Below are positions 20,351 through 31,640 of a stretch of 64,000 bases of DNA, piece by piece. Position numbers and translations under genes: made by a program. The notes beneath the pieces were generated by a model. It saw only the letters and a program-made list of their open reading frames with translations. It did not search any database and was not told the origin of the DNA. The DNA comes from Luteimonas sp. 9C (GTDB lineage Bacteria; Pseudomonadota; Gammaproteobacteria; Xanthomonadales; Xanthomonadaceae), in NCBI RefSeq assembly GCF_902506295.1, contig NZ_LR733312.1, positions 2,122,089 through 2,186,088 on the forward strand, in the 5' to 3' direction. Within the stretch, counting starts at the first letter, position 1. The number at the start of each line of letters is the position of its first letter.

Positions 20351-21037
20351 TCAGCGCAGCAGATCGCGCCAGAACACCGGGCCCAGCCCGGCCAGCTTGC
20401 GCAGGAAATCCAGAAATCCGCTGTAGCGGCCCGGGAAGCGGCGCTTGCGAAACGCGAACTCGATGACGAAGAACCCGCCGATCACGCTGTAGTTGAGCAG
20501 GTTCGCCCACAGCGACCACTGTTCCTGGGTGATCGGCAGCGGCGATGCCACGCCCACGCTTTCCAGCAGCCCGGCCGGGCTGGCGATCAGGGCGAGCAGG
20601 AGGTTGGCGCCGGCCATCAGCAACAGCACGCCGGCCCAGGCCGCGGTCAGATTGCGGGTGTAGCGGCGCAGGTCAGGCTCGAGCGCCTCGGGGCCATCGC
20701 CGCCCTCGATCCCCAGCACGATGCGGGTGATCAGCGGCACCGAGCCCGCGCGCAGGGTGCGTGCGAACAGCCACGCGATCGCGACGACGAACACCACCGG
20801 CACCAGCAGCAGCGGCAGCGCGGCGTGCCCGGCGGCGTACAGCGCCCACGCCCCCCATGCCAGCAGCGGCGTGGCGACGTACGCCCACGGGCGACGCGCC
20901 AGCAGCGGTTCGATGACCACCATCGCGATCAGCAGCACCAGGGCGCCCAGCGCGAGGCCGTCGTGGTGCCAGCGGCTTGCGAGATGCGCCAGGGCCGTGT
21001 AACCGAGCCCCAGCAGCATTTGCAGCAGCAGGATCAA
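20351..21037 (-). CDS. Polytopic membrane protein of aryl polyene loci
   Basis: A 228-residue hydrophobic protein with about six transmembrane helices, including LALGALVLLIAMVVIEPLL and LPLLLVPVVFVVAIAWLFA. The C-terminal part (KRRFPGRYSGFLDFLRK) is basic and cytoplasmic. Homologous membrane proteins sit next to the ACP in aryl polyene clusters, with no known function. The only start that abuts the upstream gene is TTG at 21037, which overlaps the ACP stop as TTGA; the next ATG is six codons later at 21019. TTG with translational coupling is inferred. Confidence 0.78.
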   Translation of the reverse strand: MILLLQMLLGLGYTALAHLASRWHHDGLALGALVLLIAMVVIEPLLARRPWAYVATPLLAWGAWALYAAGHAALPLLLVPVVFVVAIAWLFARTLRAGSVPLITRIVLGIEGGDGPEALEPDLRRYTRNLTAAWAGVLLLMAGANLLLALIASPAGLLESVGVASPLPITQEQWSLWANLLNYSVIGGFFVIEFAFRKRRFPGRYSGFLDFLRKLAGLGPVFWRDLLR

Positions 21038-21303
21038 GTGGTGCGGTGCTGCTCGATGTGCGCAGACAGCGCGCGCAGCGAGGCGAAGATCTGCCGGTTC
21101 TCGTCGTTGTCGGACCGCAGCTGGAAGCCGTAGCGCTTGCTGACGGCCAGCGCGAGTTCGAGCGCATCGATCGAATCCAGACCCAGGCCGGCGTTGAACA
21201 GCGGCGCCTCGGGATCGATGTCGGCCGCCTGCACGTCCTCCAGGTTCAGGCTCTCGACCAGCAGGTCGGCGAGCGCGCGTTCGGCTTCGGTTTGGGCGGA
21301 CAT
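21034..21303 (-). CDS. Acyl carrier protein of aryl polyene pathway
   Basis: An 89-residue acidic ACP. The phosphopantetheine attachment site is Ser44 in GLGLDSIDALEL. It would carry the growing polyene in the cytosol. It is the first gene of the minus-strand arm and divergent from the second halogenase-like flavoprotein (124 bases between starts), so the arm promoter should lie at 21304-21427. Only one ACP is seen in the locus, whereas characterised aryl polyene clusters often have two. Confidence 0.92.
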   Translation of the reverse strand: MSAQTEAERALADLLVESLNLEDVQAADIDPEAPLFNAGLGLDSIDALELALAVSKRYGFQLRSDNDENRQIFASLRALSAHIEQHRTT

Positions 21304-21427
21304 CGGGACTTCCGTGGAGTGACAGGGGTGCCACGATCCGGCATCGGACCTGCGCGCGCAAGCACTCCCGGCCGGGATGGGGGCTTGCCGTTATGATGCG
21401 CGCCTGCCCGCCGCCCATTTCAGCCGG

Positions 21428-22806
21428 ATGACACCTACGCCGCACGCGCCCGTGCCCCACAGTTCCGATGCATTCGCCCGCGACGTCGACGTGGTGGTGA
21501 TCGGCGGCGGCCCGGCCGGCAGCACCGCCGCCACGCTGCTGGCGCGCGCCGGCCATTCGGTGGCACTGCTGGAGAAGGACGCGCATCCGCGGTTCCACAT
21601 CGGCGAATCGCTGCTGCCGATGAACATGCCGATCCTGGCCGAGCTGGGCGTGCTCGAGCAGGTCCGCGCAATCGGCGTGCACAAGGCCGGCGCCGATTTT
21701 CCCTTGCCCGACGATGCGACGCGCAGCCACGTCTTCCATTTCACCCGCGCCCTCGCGCCGCAGGCCGATTACGCAGTGCACGTGCGCCGCGACCAGTTCG
21801 ACCAGCTGCTGTTCGCGCATGCACAGGCCAGCGGCGTGGAGACGCACGAGCGCACGCGCGTGGTCGACGTGGCGTTCGGCGCCGACGGGCGCCCCGCGCG
21901 CGTGGACGCGATCGGCCCGGACGATGCGCGCCTGCACTTCCGGCCGCGCTACGTCATCGACGCCAGCGGACGCGACACCGTGCTGTCCTCGAAGCTGGGC
22001 ACCAAGCGCAGGAGCCGCCGGCACCAGTCGGCCGCGTTGTTCAGCCACTTCCGCGGCGTACGCCGGCACCCGGGCGTGGACGCAGGCAACATCACCATCG
22101 CGCGCTTCTCCCACGGCTGGTTCTGGCTGATCCCGCTGCCCGACGACGTGATGAGCGTCGGCGCGGTGTGCTTCCCCGAATACCTGCGACAGCGCAATGC
22201 CGACAGTGGCCGCCTCGACAATGAAGCGCTGCTGATGCGCACGCTGCAGGGCAATGCCGCGGTGTGGGCGCGCATGGACGGTGCCGAGCGCATCGCGCCC
22301 GTGCACGCGACCGGCAACTATTCCTATGGCGCCACGCGCATGTCCGGCCCCGGCTGGCTGCTGGTCGGCGACGCCTATACCTTCGTCGATCCGATCTTCT
22401 CCTCCGGCGTGTTCCTCGCGATGGACAGCGCGCAACGCGGCGCGGCGGTGGTCGATGCGGCGCTGCGCGCGCCGGCGCGCGAGGCCACGCTGCAGCGCGC
22501 GATGCAGGCGCGGCTCGATCGCGGCCTGCGCCACTTCACCTGGTTCATCCACCGCTTCAACACGCCGGTCATGCAGCGGCTTTTCGCCGCGCCGCGCAAC
22601 GACCTGCAGGTCGAGCAGGCGGTGATCTCGATGCTCGCCGGCGACGTCTTCGACAACGCCGCCGTCCGCTGGCGGCTGTACGTGTTCCGCCTGATCTACG
22701 CCATCAACGCCGTCGCGATCGCGCCGCAGGCACTGCGCGGCTGGCTGACCCGGCGCCGTCAGGCCGCCACCGCCTTCCGCGGCGACACCCTGCACGAGGG
22801 CAACCC

Positions 22807-22810
<4 letters not shown>
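21428..22810 (+). CDS. Halogenase-like FAD-dependent oxidoreductase (pigment locus, second copy)
   Basis: A 460-residue flavoprotein of the tryptophan halogenase/geranylgeranyl reductase superfamily. It has the FAD motif DVVVIGGGPAGSTAATLLAR, then HIGESLLPMNMP, a close match to the GESLLP segment of phenol and pyrrole halogenases. Trp231-Phe-Trp233-Leu-Ile-Pro236 fits WxWxIP. The second FAD segment is LLVGDAYTFVDPIFSSG. Xanthomonadin heads are brominated in Xanthomonas, so aryl halogenation is a reasonable role, though similar proteins in non-halogenated clusters oxidise or reduce. Start ATG at 21428. Its TGA overlaps the chorismatase ATG. Confidence 0.87.
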
Positions 22811-24892
<2,082 letters not shown>

Positions 24893-24928
24893 GTCGCGCC
24901 GCTCGACGCCGCGCACCGGCGCAACGCG

Positions 24929-24951
24929 AACGCCCGGCACTGCCGGGCGTT
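24929..24951 (+). terminator. hemB terminator hairpin
   Basis: Perfect 10-base arms (24929-24938 and 24942-24951, core AACGCCCGGC) with loop act, directly downstream of hemB and ending in TTCTG. Confidence 0.7.
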
Positions 24952-25023
24952 CTGCTGTGCGCACAGGCCGGTCGCCGGGCGCGACGCCCGCCACACGTCG
25001 CGATGCCGAGGTCACCCGGCAAA

Positions 25024-25053
25024 GAAAACGCCCGGGCAAGCCCGGGCGTTTTC
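25024..25053. terminator. Terminator of the S8 protease gene
   Basis: Long palindrome with core GAAAACGCCCGGGC and its complement, short central loop, and an A-run on one side with a T-run on the other. It ends 20 bases from the minus-strand protease stop and could work in both directions. Confidence 0.8.
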
Positions 25054-25073
25054 GTACCCCTTGAAGCAGACGA

Positions 25074-28000
25074 TCAGTTGACCGTCAGCACCACCGGCGT
25101 TGCGGCCTTCGGGGTGACCGGATCGTTGCTGGCCACGCAGAGGTAGCCGAGCTGGCGGCCCGCACCCAGACCCGCCGCATTCAAGGCCACGCGGTTCGCC
25201 TGCGTCGCGCCGCTGAGCACGGTGCCCGATGCCGGCGTCACTGCACCGATCCACGGTGCACCGCAGGGCACCAGGCCCTTGACCGTCATCGCCAGACCCG
25301 GGAAGGCGGTGTTCGACGCCCATGCACCCGTGCCGTTGGCGGCCACCGTGATGGAGGCGAAGCTGCCGTTGCCGGCGGTCGAACCGTACTGCGCGAACCG
25401 GTTGGCGAAGGTGCCCCGCGTGGACGCGACCAGCCAGTAACGGCCCGGCTGCAGCGTGAGGCTCTGGCCGGCTGCCGGCAGGTTCAACGACAGTGCGGTC
25501 CCGGCGACACTCACGCCCGCCGCGGTCGGCGCCGCGGTGTAGCTCCAGATCGCCGCGCCGACGCCGCTGGTCGGGTTGCCTGCCGGCACGCCGTTGGCGT
25601 CCGGGTAGATCGACCACGTCAGCGACGTCGCGGCCGTGGTCAGGGCGGTGCCGCTGACCACGAAGCCCGGCGCCGACAGCGAGGTGAGCTGCAGCGGACG
25701 CTCGACGACGAAATCGTCGGCGCTGTACTGGGCCTGCGCGCCCGCGGTGGCCGGATCGGTGTAGCTCGTGTTCCGGAAGCCGCTGGCCACACCCAGGCTG
25801 GAGTTGTCGACCAGCGACACCGCACCATTGCCGGTGTTGTCGATCGAGTAGATCAACGGCGACCCGCCCGTGTTGCCGACCGAACCGACCGCGGTGCCGC
25901 TGCGGCCTGCCGCGAGTGCCAGCGAGATCGCATCGGGCAGCTTGACCACCGGCGCCTGGATCGCGATCGCAATCGGCAGCGTCAGCGGCGCGCGCTGCAC
26001 GCCCAGGATCGGACCGGTCGACTGCAGCCGCATTTCACCGAAGCTGAAGGTGCCGTTGGGCGCCATGCCGCGCGTGTTGACCGTGATGCGGACCGAAGCC
26101 GAGCCGCCGGCCGGCACCTTCAGCGTGGACGGCGTTGCGGTCGCGCTGACGCCGCTGAAGCTGATGCGCCAGCTGGAGGCACTGCCGTGCGGATTGCGGA
26201 AAGTGCGGACGAAGGTGCAGCTGCTGTAGCAGTTGCGGTTCGCCATGCTCGGCTGGTTGAGCGCGGAGACGTTGCCGCCGAGCGCCGGATCGGCCGCCAG
26301 GTAGTTCGCCTTCGTTTCGTGCATCACCAGACCGGCATTGATCGCACGGTCGACCTGGATGCGACCACTGCCCTTGTCGAACGGGGTGCCGACGGTGACC
26401 TGGTCTTCCTTGAACACTTCGGTCTTGGCGGTCATCGCCAGTGCCGACTTGATCTCGGGCACCGACCACGTCGGACGCGCCTGGCGGATCAGGCCTGCAG
26501 CACCGGCCTGGTGCGGGGACGCCATCGAGGTGCCGTTGTACAGATCGACCGCGTTTTCGAAGCCGGTGATCGTGGTGCCCGCGATGACGGCGAGGATGCT
26601 CACGCCGGGTGCGGTGACGTCGGGCTTGACCAGATCGAACGTGCCCGCCGGACCGCGCGAGCTGAAGGCGCCCAGTGCATCGGCGACATTCGGCAGTACC
26701 AGCGGCGGGTACTGCACGCCGGCGGTGGCGGTGGGATTGGCCGCGACGAAATCACGCAGCGCGTTGGCATCGGCCTGCGGCATGCCGAACACCGGGATCG
26801 TGGCGCCGGGCACCGACGGGATGATGGCGCCCGCCGCGTTGTTGGCGATGACCACCGCGATCGCACCGGCTGCCCTGGCGGCATCGGCCTTGATGGCGAA
26901 CGAGCAGGTGCCGCGGCGGACCACGGCGATCGCGCCCTGGAAGCTGTTGGCCGGGAAGGCCGCACAGCCGTCGTCCCCCGTGTCGATCCGCGCGCTGACC
27001 CGGAGCGGGGTCGTGCCGGGAATCGTGGCGTTGAACGCGACGCCGCCGGTGCCTTCTTCCACCAGCACCGGACGCAGCGGTTCGGGCACGTTGCCCGGGC
27101 CGGTCACGTCGAGGGCGAGCGCGAACGAACCGCGACCGTGCTGCGATGCGGCCGTCGACGACACCCACGGCTCGAGGTGACCCATCGTGTTCGGGCCCGG
27201 ACCGCTGTTGCCGGCCGAGGACGCGACGAAGATGCCGGCATCGGTGGCGTTGAGGAACGCCAGCGACACGGCCTCGGTCCACGGCTGCGCACCGCCGCCG
27301 ACCGAGTAGTTCAGCACGTCGACGATGCCGTCGGCGATCGCCTGGTTGACCGCGGCCACCGCCGAGTTGTTCGGGCACAGGCCCTGACCCGTCGCGGTGT
27401 TGGTGTAGCAGATGTCGTAGGCGACGATGTTGCCGCGCGGTGCGACGCCGGAAATGCGGCGCGTGTTGCCGCGGAACAGCGCATCGCGACGGTTGCCAGC
27501 GACGGTCGAGGCGACGTGGCTGCCGTGACCGTTGGTGTCGCCGAAGCCGGGTTCTTCGCGGATGTTCGGCTGGCCGCAGACATTGCCCGGCGCGCCGCAG
27601 ACGAAGTTGTAGCCGCCGATCAGCTTGTCGTTGCAGCGACCCGCGTCGACCTCACCCGTGCGGCAGGTGCCCAGGTAGTTGCCGGCGCCCAGCGGATTGA
27701 CGTGCTGGTAGCCGTCGACCGGATCGACCGCCGTGAACGACGGCGCACCGAAGTTGATGCCCGAGTCGAGGATGCCGTAGACGATGCCTTCGCCCTGGTA
27801 CTGGCCGGTCGCACCGGACCAGGTGCCGTTCCAGACCGCTTCGGAACCGATCAGGCGTGGACCGGTGTCGGTGTCGAGCGCGTACTCGCGGTAGGCCTCG
27901 ACCAGCTGCACGTCGGGCAGCTGCTCGATGCGCGCCGCTTCGGTGGTGGTCAGTTCGACCATCACGCCATTGAGCGCGTGCTGCATGCGGTATTCGACGT

Positions 28001-28445
28001 CGATCGGACGGCCCACGCGCAGCGCCATCGCGCCGACGAGATCGGACTGGCGACCCTGCAGGTAGTTGACGTAGTTGCGCGCGCTCGCGCTCTTGACGTC
28101 GAGACGCGACTTGCCGCGTGCGTCGACGCGGCGCGCCGGCGCGGCGAGCCCACTGATCTCGCCCTTGTAGCCGGCCAGTGCAGGCTCCTGGAAGACGACG
28201 ATGTAGCGCTCGGGCGTGTCCGACGCCTGCGGCGGCGCGACAGGCGCGAGCACGCGTCCACCGGCGGCGGTCGCAACGGCCGCTTCGGAAGACGAGGCGC
28301 CGAACAGCGAGCCGACGCTGGCCTTGGCGGAATTGACCGCGTTCCCGATGGCCGGGACACGGGACGGAAGCGCGGTACTCGCGACCGCGACGACGGCGAG
28401 GCCGAGCAGGGCCGAAGCCACCCCGACCTTTCGAATGCGTGACAT
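25074..28445 (-). CDS. Secreted subtilisin-like serine protease (S8) with PA domain
   Basis: A 1123-residue exported protease. A signal/hydrophobic N-terminus (GVASALLGLAVVAVAST) is followed by an I9-type propeptide (RYIVVFQEPALAGYKG) and then the peptidase S8 domain. The catalytic triad is Asp227 (GILDSGINFG), His307 (NGHGSHVAST) and Ser640 (NGTSMASPHQAG). A PA domain is inserted between His and Ser (AIAVVRRGTCSF). After the catalytic domain come an Fn3-like region and a long beta-rich tail to VVLTVN. It probably digests external proteins. Start ATG 28445 was chosen for the signal peptide; the longer frame has none. Very large upstream gap with palindromes. Confidence 0.95.
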   Translation of the reverse strand: MSRIRKVGVASALLGLAVVAVASTALPSRVPAIGNAVNSAKASVGSLFGASSSEAAVATAAGGRVLAPVAPPQASDTPERYIVVFQEPALAGYKGEISGLAAPARRVDARGKSRLDVKSASARNYVNYLQGRQSDLVGAMALRVGRPIDVEYRMQHALNGVMVELTTTEAARIEQLPDVQLVEAYREYALDTDTGPRLIGSEAVWNGTWSGATGQYQGEGIVYGILDSGINFGAPSFTAVDPVDGYQHVNPLGAGNYLGTCRTGEVDAGRCNDKLIGGYNFVCGAPGNVCGQPNIREEPGFGDTNGHGSHVASTVAGNRRDALFRGNTRRISGVAPRGNIVAYDICYTNTATGQGLCPNNSAVAAVNQAIADGIVDVLNYSVGGGAQPWTEAVSLAFLNATDAGIFVASSAGNSGPGPNTMGHLEPWVSSTAASQHGRGSFALALDVTGPGNVPEPLRPVLVEEGTGGVAFNATIPGTTPLRVSARIDTGDDGCAAFPANSFQGAIAVVRRGTCSFAIKADAARAAGAIAVVIANNAAGAIIPSVPGATIPVFGMPQADANALRDFVAANPTATAGVQYPPLVLPNVADALGAFSSRGPAGTFDLVKPDVTAPGVSILAVIAGTTITGFENAVDLYNGTSMASPHQAGAAGLIRQARPTWSVPEIKSALAMTAKTEVFKEDQVTVGTPFDKGSGRIQVDRAINAGLVMHETKANYLAADPALGGNVSALNQPSMANRNCYSSCTFVRTFRNPHGSASSWRISFSGVSATATPSTLKVPAGGSASVRITVNTRGMAPNGTFSFGEMRLQSTGPILGVQRAPLTLPIAIAIQAPVVKLPDAISLALAAGRSGTAVGSVGNTGGSPLIYSIDNTGNGAVSLVDNSSLGVASGFRNTSYTDPATAGAQAQYSADDFVVERPLQLTSLSAPGFVVSGTALTTAATSLTWSIYPDANGVPAGNPTSGVGAAIWSYTAAPTAAGVSVAGTALSLNLPAAGQSLTLQPGRYWLVASTRGTFANRFAQYGSTAGNGSFASITVAANGTGAWASNTAFPGLAMTVKGLVPCGAPWIGAVTPASGTVLSGATQANRVALNAAGLGAGRQLGYLCVASNDPVTPKAATPVVLTVN

Positions 28446-28575
28446 ACGGACGTATCCCCTAGTGATGGAACCTGCCAGACCAAACGACGATGCCGTCCGA
28501 CTGCCGACCGCATCGACATCCTTCCCTCCGGTGACAGGCGAGCCCCCTGCCGTACCACGCCACCGGTTCTGTGAC

Positions 28576-28587
28576 GTTGTATACAAC
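28576..28587. promoter_or_regulatory. 12-bp palindrome upstream of S8 protease
   Basis: The perfect palindrome gttgtatacaac lies 131 bases before the protease start, in an AT-richer patch of an otherwise GC-rich gap. It could be an operator or overlap the promoter; no regulator is identified. Confidence 0.35.
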
Positions 28588-28686
28588 TTTTTGGCCCTGC
28601 CGGTGCATGTACCTGACACTTTTTTTCCATACCGCGGCGTCGGGTCCGAGCGGCGCGCGATGACCCCCGCCGCGGCATGGCGCGGC

Positions 28687-28692
28687 TAGACT
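28687..28692 (+). promoter_or_regulatory. Candidate -10 element (TAGACT) for aroE
   Basis: TAGACT lies 40 bases before the aroE ATG in the context GGCGCGGCTAGACTGCG, close to the elements before the genes at 1998 and 45880. Confidence 0.35.
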
Positions 28693-28732
28693 GCGCCGAC
28701 GCCAGCCCGGCGTGCCGCCTGCCGAGAGAGCC

Positions 28733-29578
28733 ATGTCGTCTGCCCGCCTTGCCGTGTTCGGCCACCCGGTCGCGCATTCACTGTCGCCCCGCATCCACGC
28801 CGCGTTCGCGGCGCAGACCGGCATCGCGATCACCTACGAGGCCATCGATGCGGCGCCCGACGCGTTCGCCGGTGCGCTGGCGGCCTTCGCCGCGTCAGGC
28901 GGCATCGGCGCGAACGTGACGCTGCCCCTGAAGGAACACGCGCACGCACTGGCCTCCACGCGCAGCGAGCGTGCCGAGCGCGCGGGTGCGGTCAACACGC
29001 TGGTGCGGCAGGGCGAGGCCTGGCACGGCGACAACACCGACGGCGCCGGCCTGGTCCGCGATCTCACCGAGCGCCACGGACTGGATCTGCGTGGCCGTCG
29101 CACCCTGCTGGTCGGCGCGGGCGGCGCGGCCCGCGGCGTGGCCCCGGCGCTGCTGGATGCCGGCATCAGCGAACTCTACGTGGTCAACCGCACGGCCTCG
29201 CGCACCGATGCGCTGGCCGACGCGCTCGGAGAGCCGGGACGGGTGCATCCGCGCTATCTCGACCGGCTCGACGAACTGGGCGAATTCGAGCTGATCATCA
29301 ATGCGACGTCGGCCGGACGTGGCGGGGCGATGCTGTCGTTGCCGCGCGCCCTGGTCGGCGTGCGCACGGCGGCCGTCGATCTGAGCTATGGCGAAGCGTC
29401 GGTGCCGTTCCTGGCCTGGGCCCGTGCGCACGGATGCCGCGACGCGATCGACGGTCTCGGCATGCTGGTGGAGCAGGCCGCGGAGAGCTTCGCGCTCTGG
29501 CATGGCGTTCGACCCGATACCGCGGCGGTGTTCGCGTCCCTGCACGCTCGCAGCGCACTGCTGGTCAATGCGGACTGA
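28733..29578 (+). CDS. aroE: Shikimate dehydrogenase
   Basis: NADP-dependent reduction of 3-dehydroshikimate to shikimate in the aromatic pathway; 281 residues. Substrate-binding SHSLSP-type motif is [12 protein letters not shown], catalytic Lys67 is in [10 protein letters not shown], Asp103 in GDNTDGAGL, and the NADP motif is [11 protein letters not shown]. The start ATG at 28733 gives the canonical N-terminus [15 protein letters not shown]. It leads a small co-directional group with the genes at 29588 and 29929 (gaps of 9 and 5 bases). It feeds the chorismate pool used by the XanB2-like enzyme, though not in the same operon. Confidence 0.96.
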   Translation: MSSARLAVFGHPVAHSLSPRIHAAFAAQTGIAITYEAIDAAPDAFAGALAAFAASGGIGANVTLPLKEHAHALASTRSERAERAGAVNTLVRQGEAWHGDNTDGAGLVRDLTERHGLDLRGRRTLLVGAGGAARGVAPALLDAGISELYVVNRTASRTDALADALGEPGRVHPRYLDRLDELGEFELIINATSAGRGGAMLSLPRALVGVRTAAVDLSYGEASVPFLAWARAHGCRDAIDGLGMLVEQAAESFALWHGVRPDTAAVFASLHARSALLVNAD

Positions 29579-29587
29579 GGCGCGCAC

Positions 29588-29923
29588 ATGGACGTCCGCG
29601 ACATCCTGCTGCTGATCGCCGGCCAGCTGCCGAGCCGGCTCCCGGTCCTGATCGCGCTCGTGGTGGGACTGGCGCTGGTCGCGCAGCGCCGCACGCTCCC
29701 GGCGACATCACGCAAGGCGGCACTGCTCGGCTTCGCGCTGCTGCTGCTCGGCAACCTGCTCGGCATGCTGGGCTGGCCGCTGCTGCAGGCGTCCATCATC
29801 GATGCAGCCATGTCGGCCGCGCAGATCCAGATGACGTTCGCGCTGCTGGCGGTGCCGCTGGCACTGCTCGATGCCGCGGGGCTGGTGCTGCTGGCGTTGG
29901 CCATCGTGCGCGGCGCGCGCTGA
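29588..29923 (+). CDS. Small three-helix membrane protein
   Basis: A 111-residue hydrophobic protein with about three transmembrane helices: near residues 18-33 (PVLIALVVGLALVAQ), 45-65 (LLGFALLLLGNLLGMLGW) and 82-108 (MTFALLAVPLALLDAAG). It starts 9 bases after aroE and ends 5 bases before the Cys-cluster gene, so it is probably cotranscribed with both. No family is recognised and no catalytic motif is seen. Confidence 0.75.
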   Translation: MDVRDILLLIAGQLPSRLPVLIALVVGLALVAQRRTLPATSRKAALLGFALLLLGNLLGMLGWPLLQASIIDAAMSAAQIQMTFALLAVPLALLDAAGLVLLALAIVRGAR

Positions 29924-29928
29924 CCGGC

Positions 29929-30183
29929 ATGGAGTGCCGGGACGGCTGCGCGGCCTGCTGCATCGCGCCTTCGATCACGTCGCCGATTCCGGGCATGCCC
30001 GACGGCAAGCCCGCGGGGGTGGCGTGCGTGCAGCTCGACGAACATCTGCGATGCCGTCTGTTCAGACGTCCGGAACGGCCTGCGTTCTGCGGGTCGCTGC
30101 GGCCTGCGTTGGACATGTGTGGCGCTTCGCGCGGTGCTGCATTCGTGATGCTCCAGGCGCTGGAGCGGGCGACTGCGCCCTGA
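29929..30183 (+). CDS. YkgJ-type cysteine cluster protein
   Basis: An 84-residue protein with clustered cysteines, ECRDGCAACCIAPSITS at the N-terminus, then VACVQLDEHLRCRLF and CGSLRP. This order matches the small UPF0153/YkgJ family, which is expected to bind zinc or an iron-sulfur cluster. Its molecular role is unknown. It begins 5 bases after the upstream membrane gene, in the aroE group. Confidence 0.85.
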   Translation: MECRDGCAACCIAPSITSPIPGMPDGKPAGVACVQLDEHLRCRLFRRPERPAFCGSLRPALDMCGASRGAAFVMLQALERATAP

Positions 30184-30319
30184 GCGCGGTGCCTTACGGC
30201 GATCGCATCTGCATCGCTGCAACGGTCCGCTAGGACGCGACCCATGGGCGAGCCGAGAACAGCAACTCCGATCGCCCTGCCTCCGGATCGGTCCGACGCT
30301 TCGCCGGCACCTACGAAAA

Positions 30320-30337
30320 GGGCGGCCGAAGCCGCCC
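30320..30337 (-). terminator. Terminator of CsbD-like gene
   Basis: The seven-base arms GGGCGGC/GCCGCCC with a CGAA loop lie downstream of the minus-strand CsbD gene and are followed on that strand by CTTTTCG. Confidence 0.75.
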
Positions 30338-30359
30338 GTCCGTGACATCTGCCGCCGAT

Positions 30360-30536
30360 TCAGCGGCCCTTGCGCGCGTCGTCGTTGGCCTTGCCGACCG
30401 CGCTCTGGACCTTGCCGGCCGTCTTCTGCGCCTTGCCCGCGACTTCCTTCGAAGTGTTGCCCGTGACCTTGCCGGCCACTTCCTTCGCGGTGCCCTTGAC
30501 CTGGTTCTTGATGCCTTCGCTGCGGTTCTTGTCCAC
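30360..30536 (-). CDS. CsbD family stress protein
   Basis: A 58-residue hydrophilic, Lys/Ala-rich protein beginning VDKNRSEGIKNQVKGTAKE and repeating KxVAGKVxGN-type units, the normal CsbD pattern. CsbD proteins accumulate in general stress; the biochemical role is unknown. It starts with GTG at 30536 behind a good ribosome-binding site (GGAG, 8 bases before the start). The longer open frame upstream is a shadow of the neighbouring SDR gene. A terminator lies at 30320-30337. Confidence 0.88.
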   Translation of the reverse strand: MDKNRSEGIKNQVKGTAKEVAGKVTGNTSKEVAGKAQKTAGKVQSAVGKANDDARKGR

Positions 30537-30652
30537 GTCGCTGTCTCCGGCCTGCTGGATTGCAGGGTGGACACGATATGCACCGCGAATCGCCACGCCG
30601 GGGTGAAGAAGCAGCACGTTTCGATGCCGCGTCGCGGTGCCGCTCAGCTGCA

Positions 30653-31492
30653 TCACAGGATCGGCGCGCCGCCGGTGACCGCATAGCGCCCGCCGCTCAT
30701 GTAGCTCGCCTCGTCGGAGGCCAGCAGCACGTAGATCGGCGCGCATTCCGCAGGCTGACCGGGGCGTTGCATCGGCACCTGCGAGCCGAACGACGCCACC
30801 TCGTCGGGCGGCATCGTCGATGGAATCAGCGGCGTCCAGATCGGACCCGGCGCCACCGAATTCACGCGGATGCCCCGGTCGGCCAGCAGCTGCGCCAGGC
30901 CGGCGCTGAAGTTCGCGATCGCGCCCTTGGTGGCCGCATACGGCAGCAGCGTGGCCTTGGGCTTGTCGGAGTTGATCGAGCTGGTGTTGATGATCGACGC
31001 ACCGCGCTGCATGTGCGGCACCGCGGCCTTGCACAGGTGGAACATCGCGCCGACGTTGACCTGGAAGGTGTAGTCCCATTTGTCGTCGGGGATGTCCTCG
31101 ATCGCGTCGTAGCTCATCTGGTAGGCCGCGTTGTTGACGAGGATGTCGATGCGGCCGAAGACGTCGATGGCCTGCTGCACGATCGCGCGGCAGTGCGCGG
31201 GATCGGCGATGTCGCCGGGCACGAGCGTGCAGCGACGACCGGCATCCTCGACCAGTCGCTGCGTCTCGCGCGCGTCGGCATCCTCGTTGAGGTAACTCAC
31301 CAGCACGTCGGCGCCCTCGCGTGCATACGCGAGCGCCACCGCACGACCGATGCCGCTGTCGCCGCCGGTGATGATCGCCACCTTGCCTGCGAGGCGGCCG
31401 CTGCCGCGGTAGCTGTCTTCGCCGTGATCGGCGGGCGGATCGAGTTGCGTCTCGACGCCGGGCACGTCCTGCTGCTGCGCGGGCTGATTCAT
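30653..31492 (-). CDS. SDR family oxidoreductase (YghA/YhdG-like)
   Basis: A 279-residue short-chain dehydrogenase. The cofactor motif is ITGGDSGIGRAVALAYAREG, then LVNNAAYQMSYD, and the active-site Tyr-Lys is in LPYAATKGAIANF, with Ser in IINTSSINSD. An N-terminal extension of about 45 residues (PPADHGEDSYRGSGRL) is typical of the group related to general stress dehydrogenases such as YghA, with unknown natural substrate. The start ATG at 31492 follows AGGAGCC. An 18-base palindrome lies upstream at 31545. Confidence 0.9.
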   Translation of the reverse strand: MNQPAQQQDVPGVETQLDPPADHGEDSYRGSGRLAGKVAIITGGDSGIGRAVALAYAREGADVLVSYLNEDADARETQRLVEDAGRRCTLVPGDIADPAHCRAIVQQAIDVFGRIDILVNNAAYQMSYDAIEDIPDDKWDYTFQVNVGAMFHLCKAAVPHMQRGASIINTSSINSDKPKATLLPYAATKGAIANFSAGLAQLLADRGIRVNSVAPGPIWTPLIPSTMPPDEVASFGSQVPMQRPGQPAECAPIYVLLASDEASYMSGGRYAVTGGAPIL

Positions 31493-31544
31493 GGTGGAGG
31501 CTCCTGGAGGCGGGTCCGCCACGCTCGCGCCCGTATCGTCGCCC

Positions 31545-31562
31545 GGCCGTGAATTCACGGCC
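31545..31562. promoter_or_regulatory. 18-bp perfect palindrome upstream of SDR gene
   Basis: The sequence ggccgtgaattcacggcc is a perfect 18-base palindrome, 53 bases before the SDR start and 79 bases after the GAF protein stop. It could be an operator or part of a terminator for the upstream gene; a terminator is less likely because there is no T-run. Confidence 0.35.
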
Positions 31563-31640
31563 CGGTCCCCAGCCATTCTGCATCGCATCCGCACCTGCGC
31601 GTGCGTGCGTCGGGAGCACCGCGCCTGCCAGCGCCGCGCG

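Noticed and set aside
22264-22806. Longer N-terminus for the chorismatase
   Set aside because: This upstream part overlaps the flavoprotein gene in another frame and is Arg-rich; the ATGA-coupled start at 22807 fits the family length.
26187-28442. 751-residue plus-strand open frame over the subtilase
   Set aside because: Antisense shadow; the minus strand has Asp/His/Ser catalytic motifs and a terminator.
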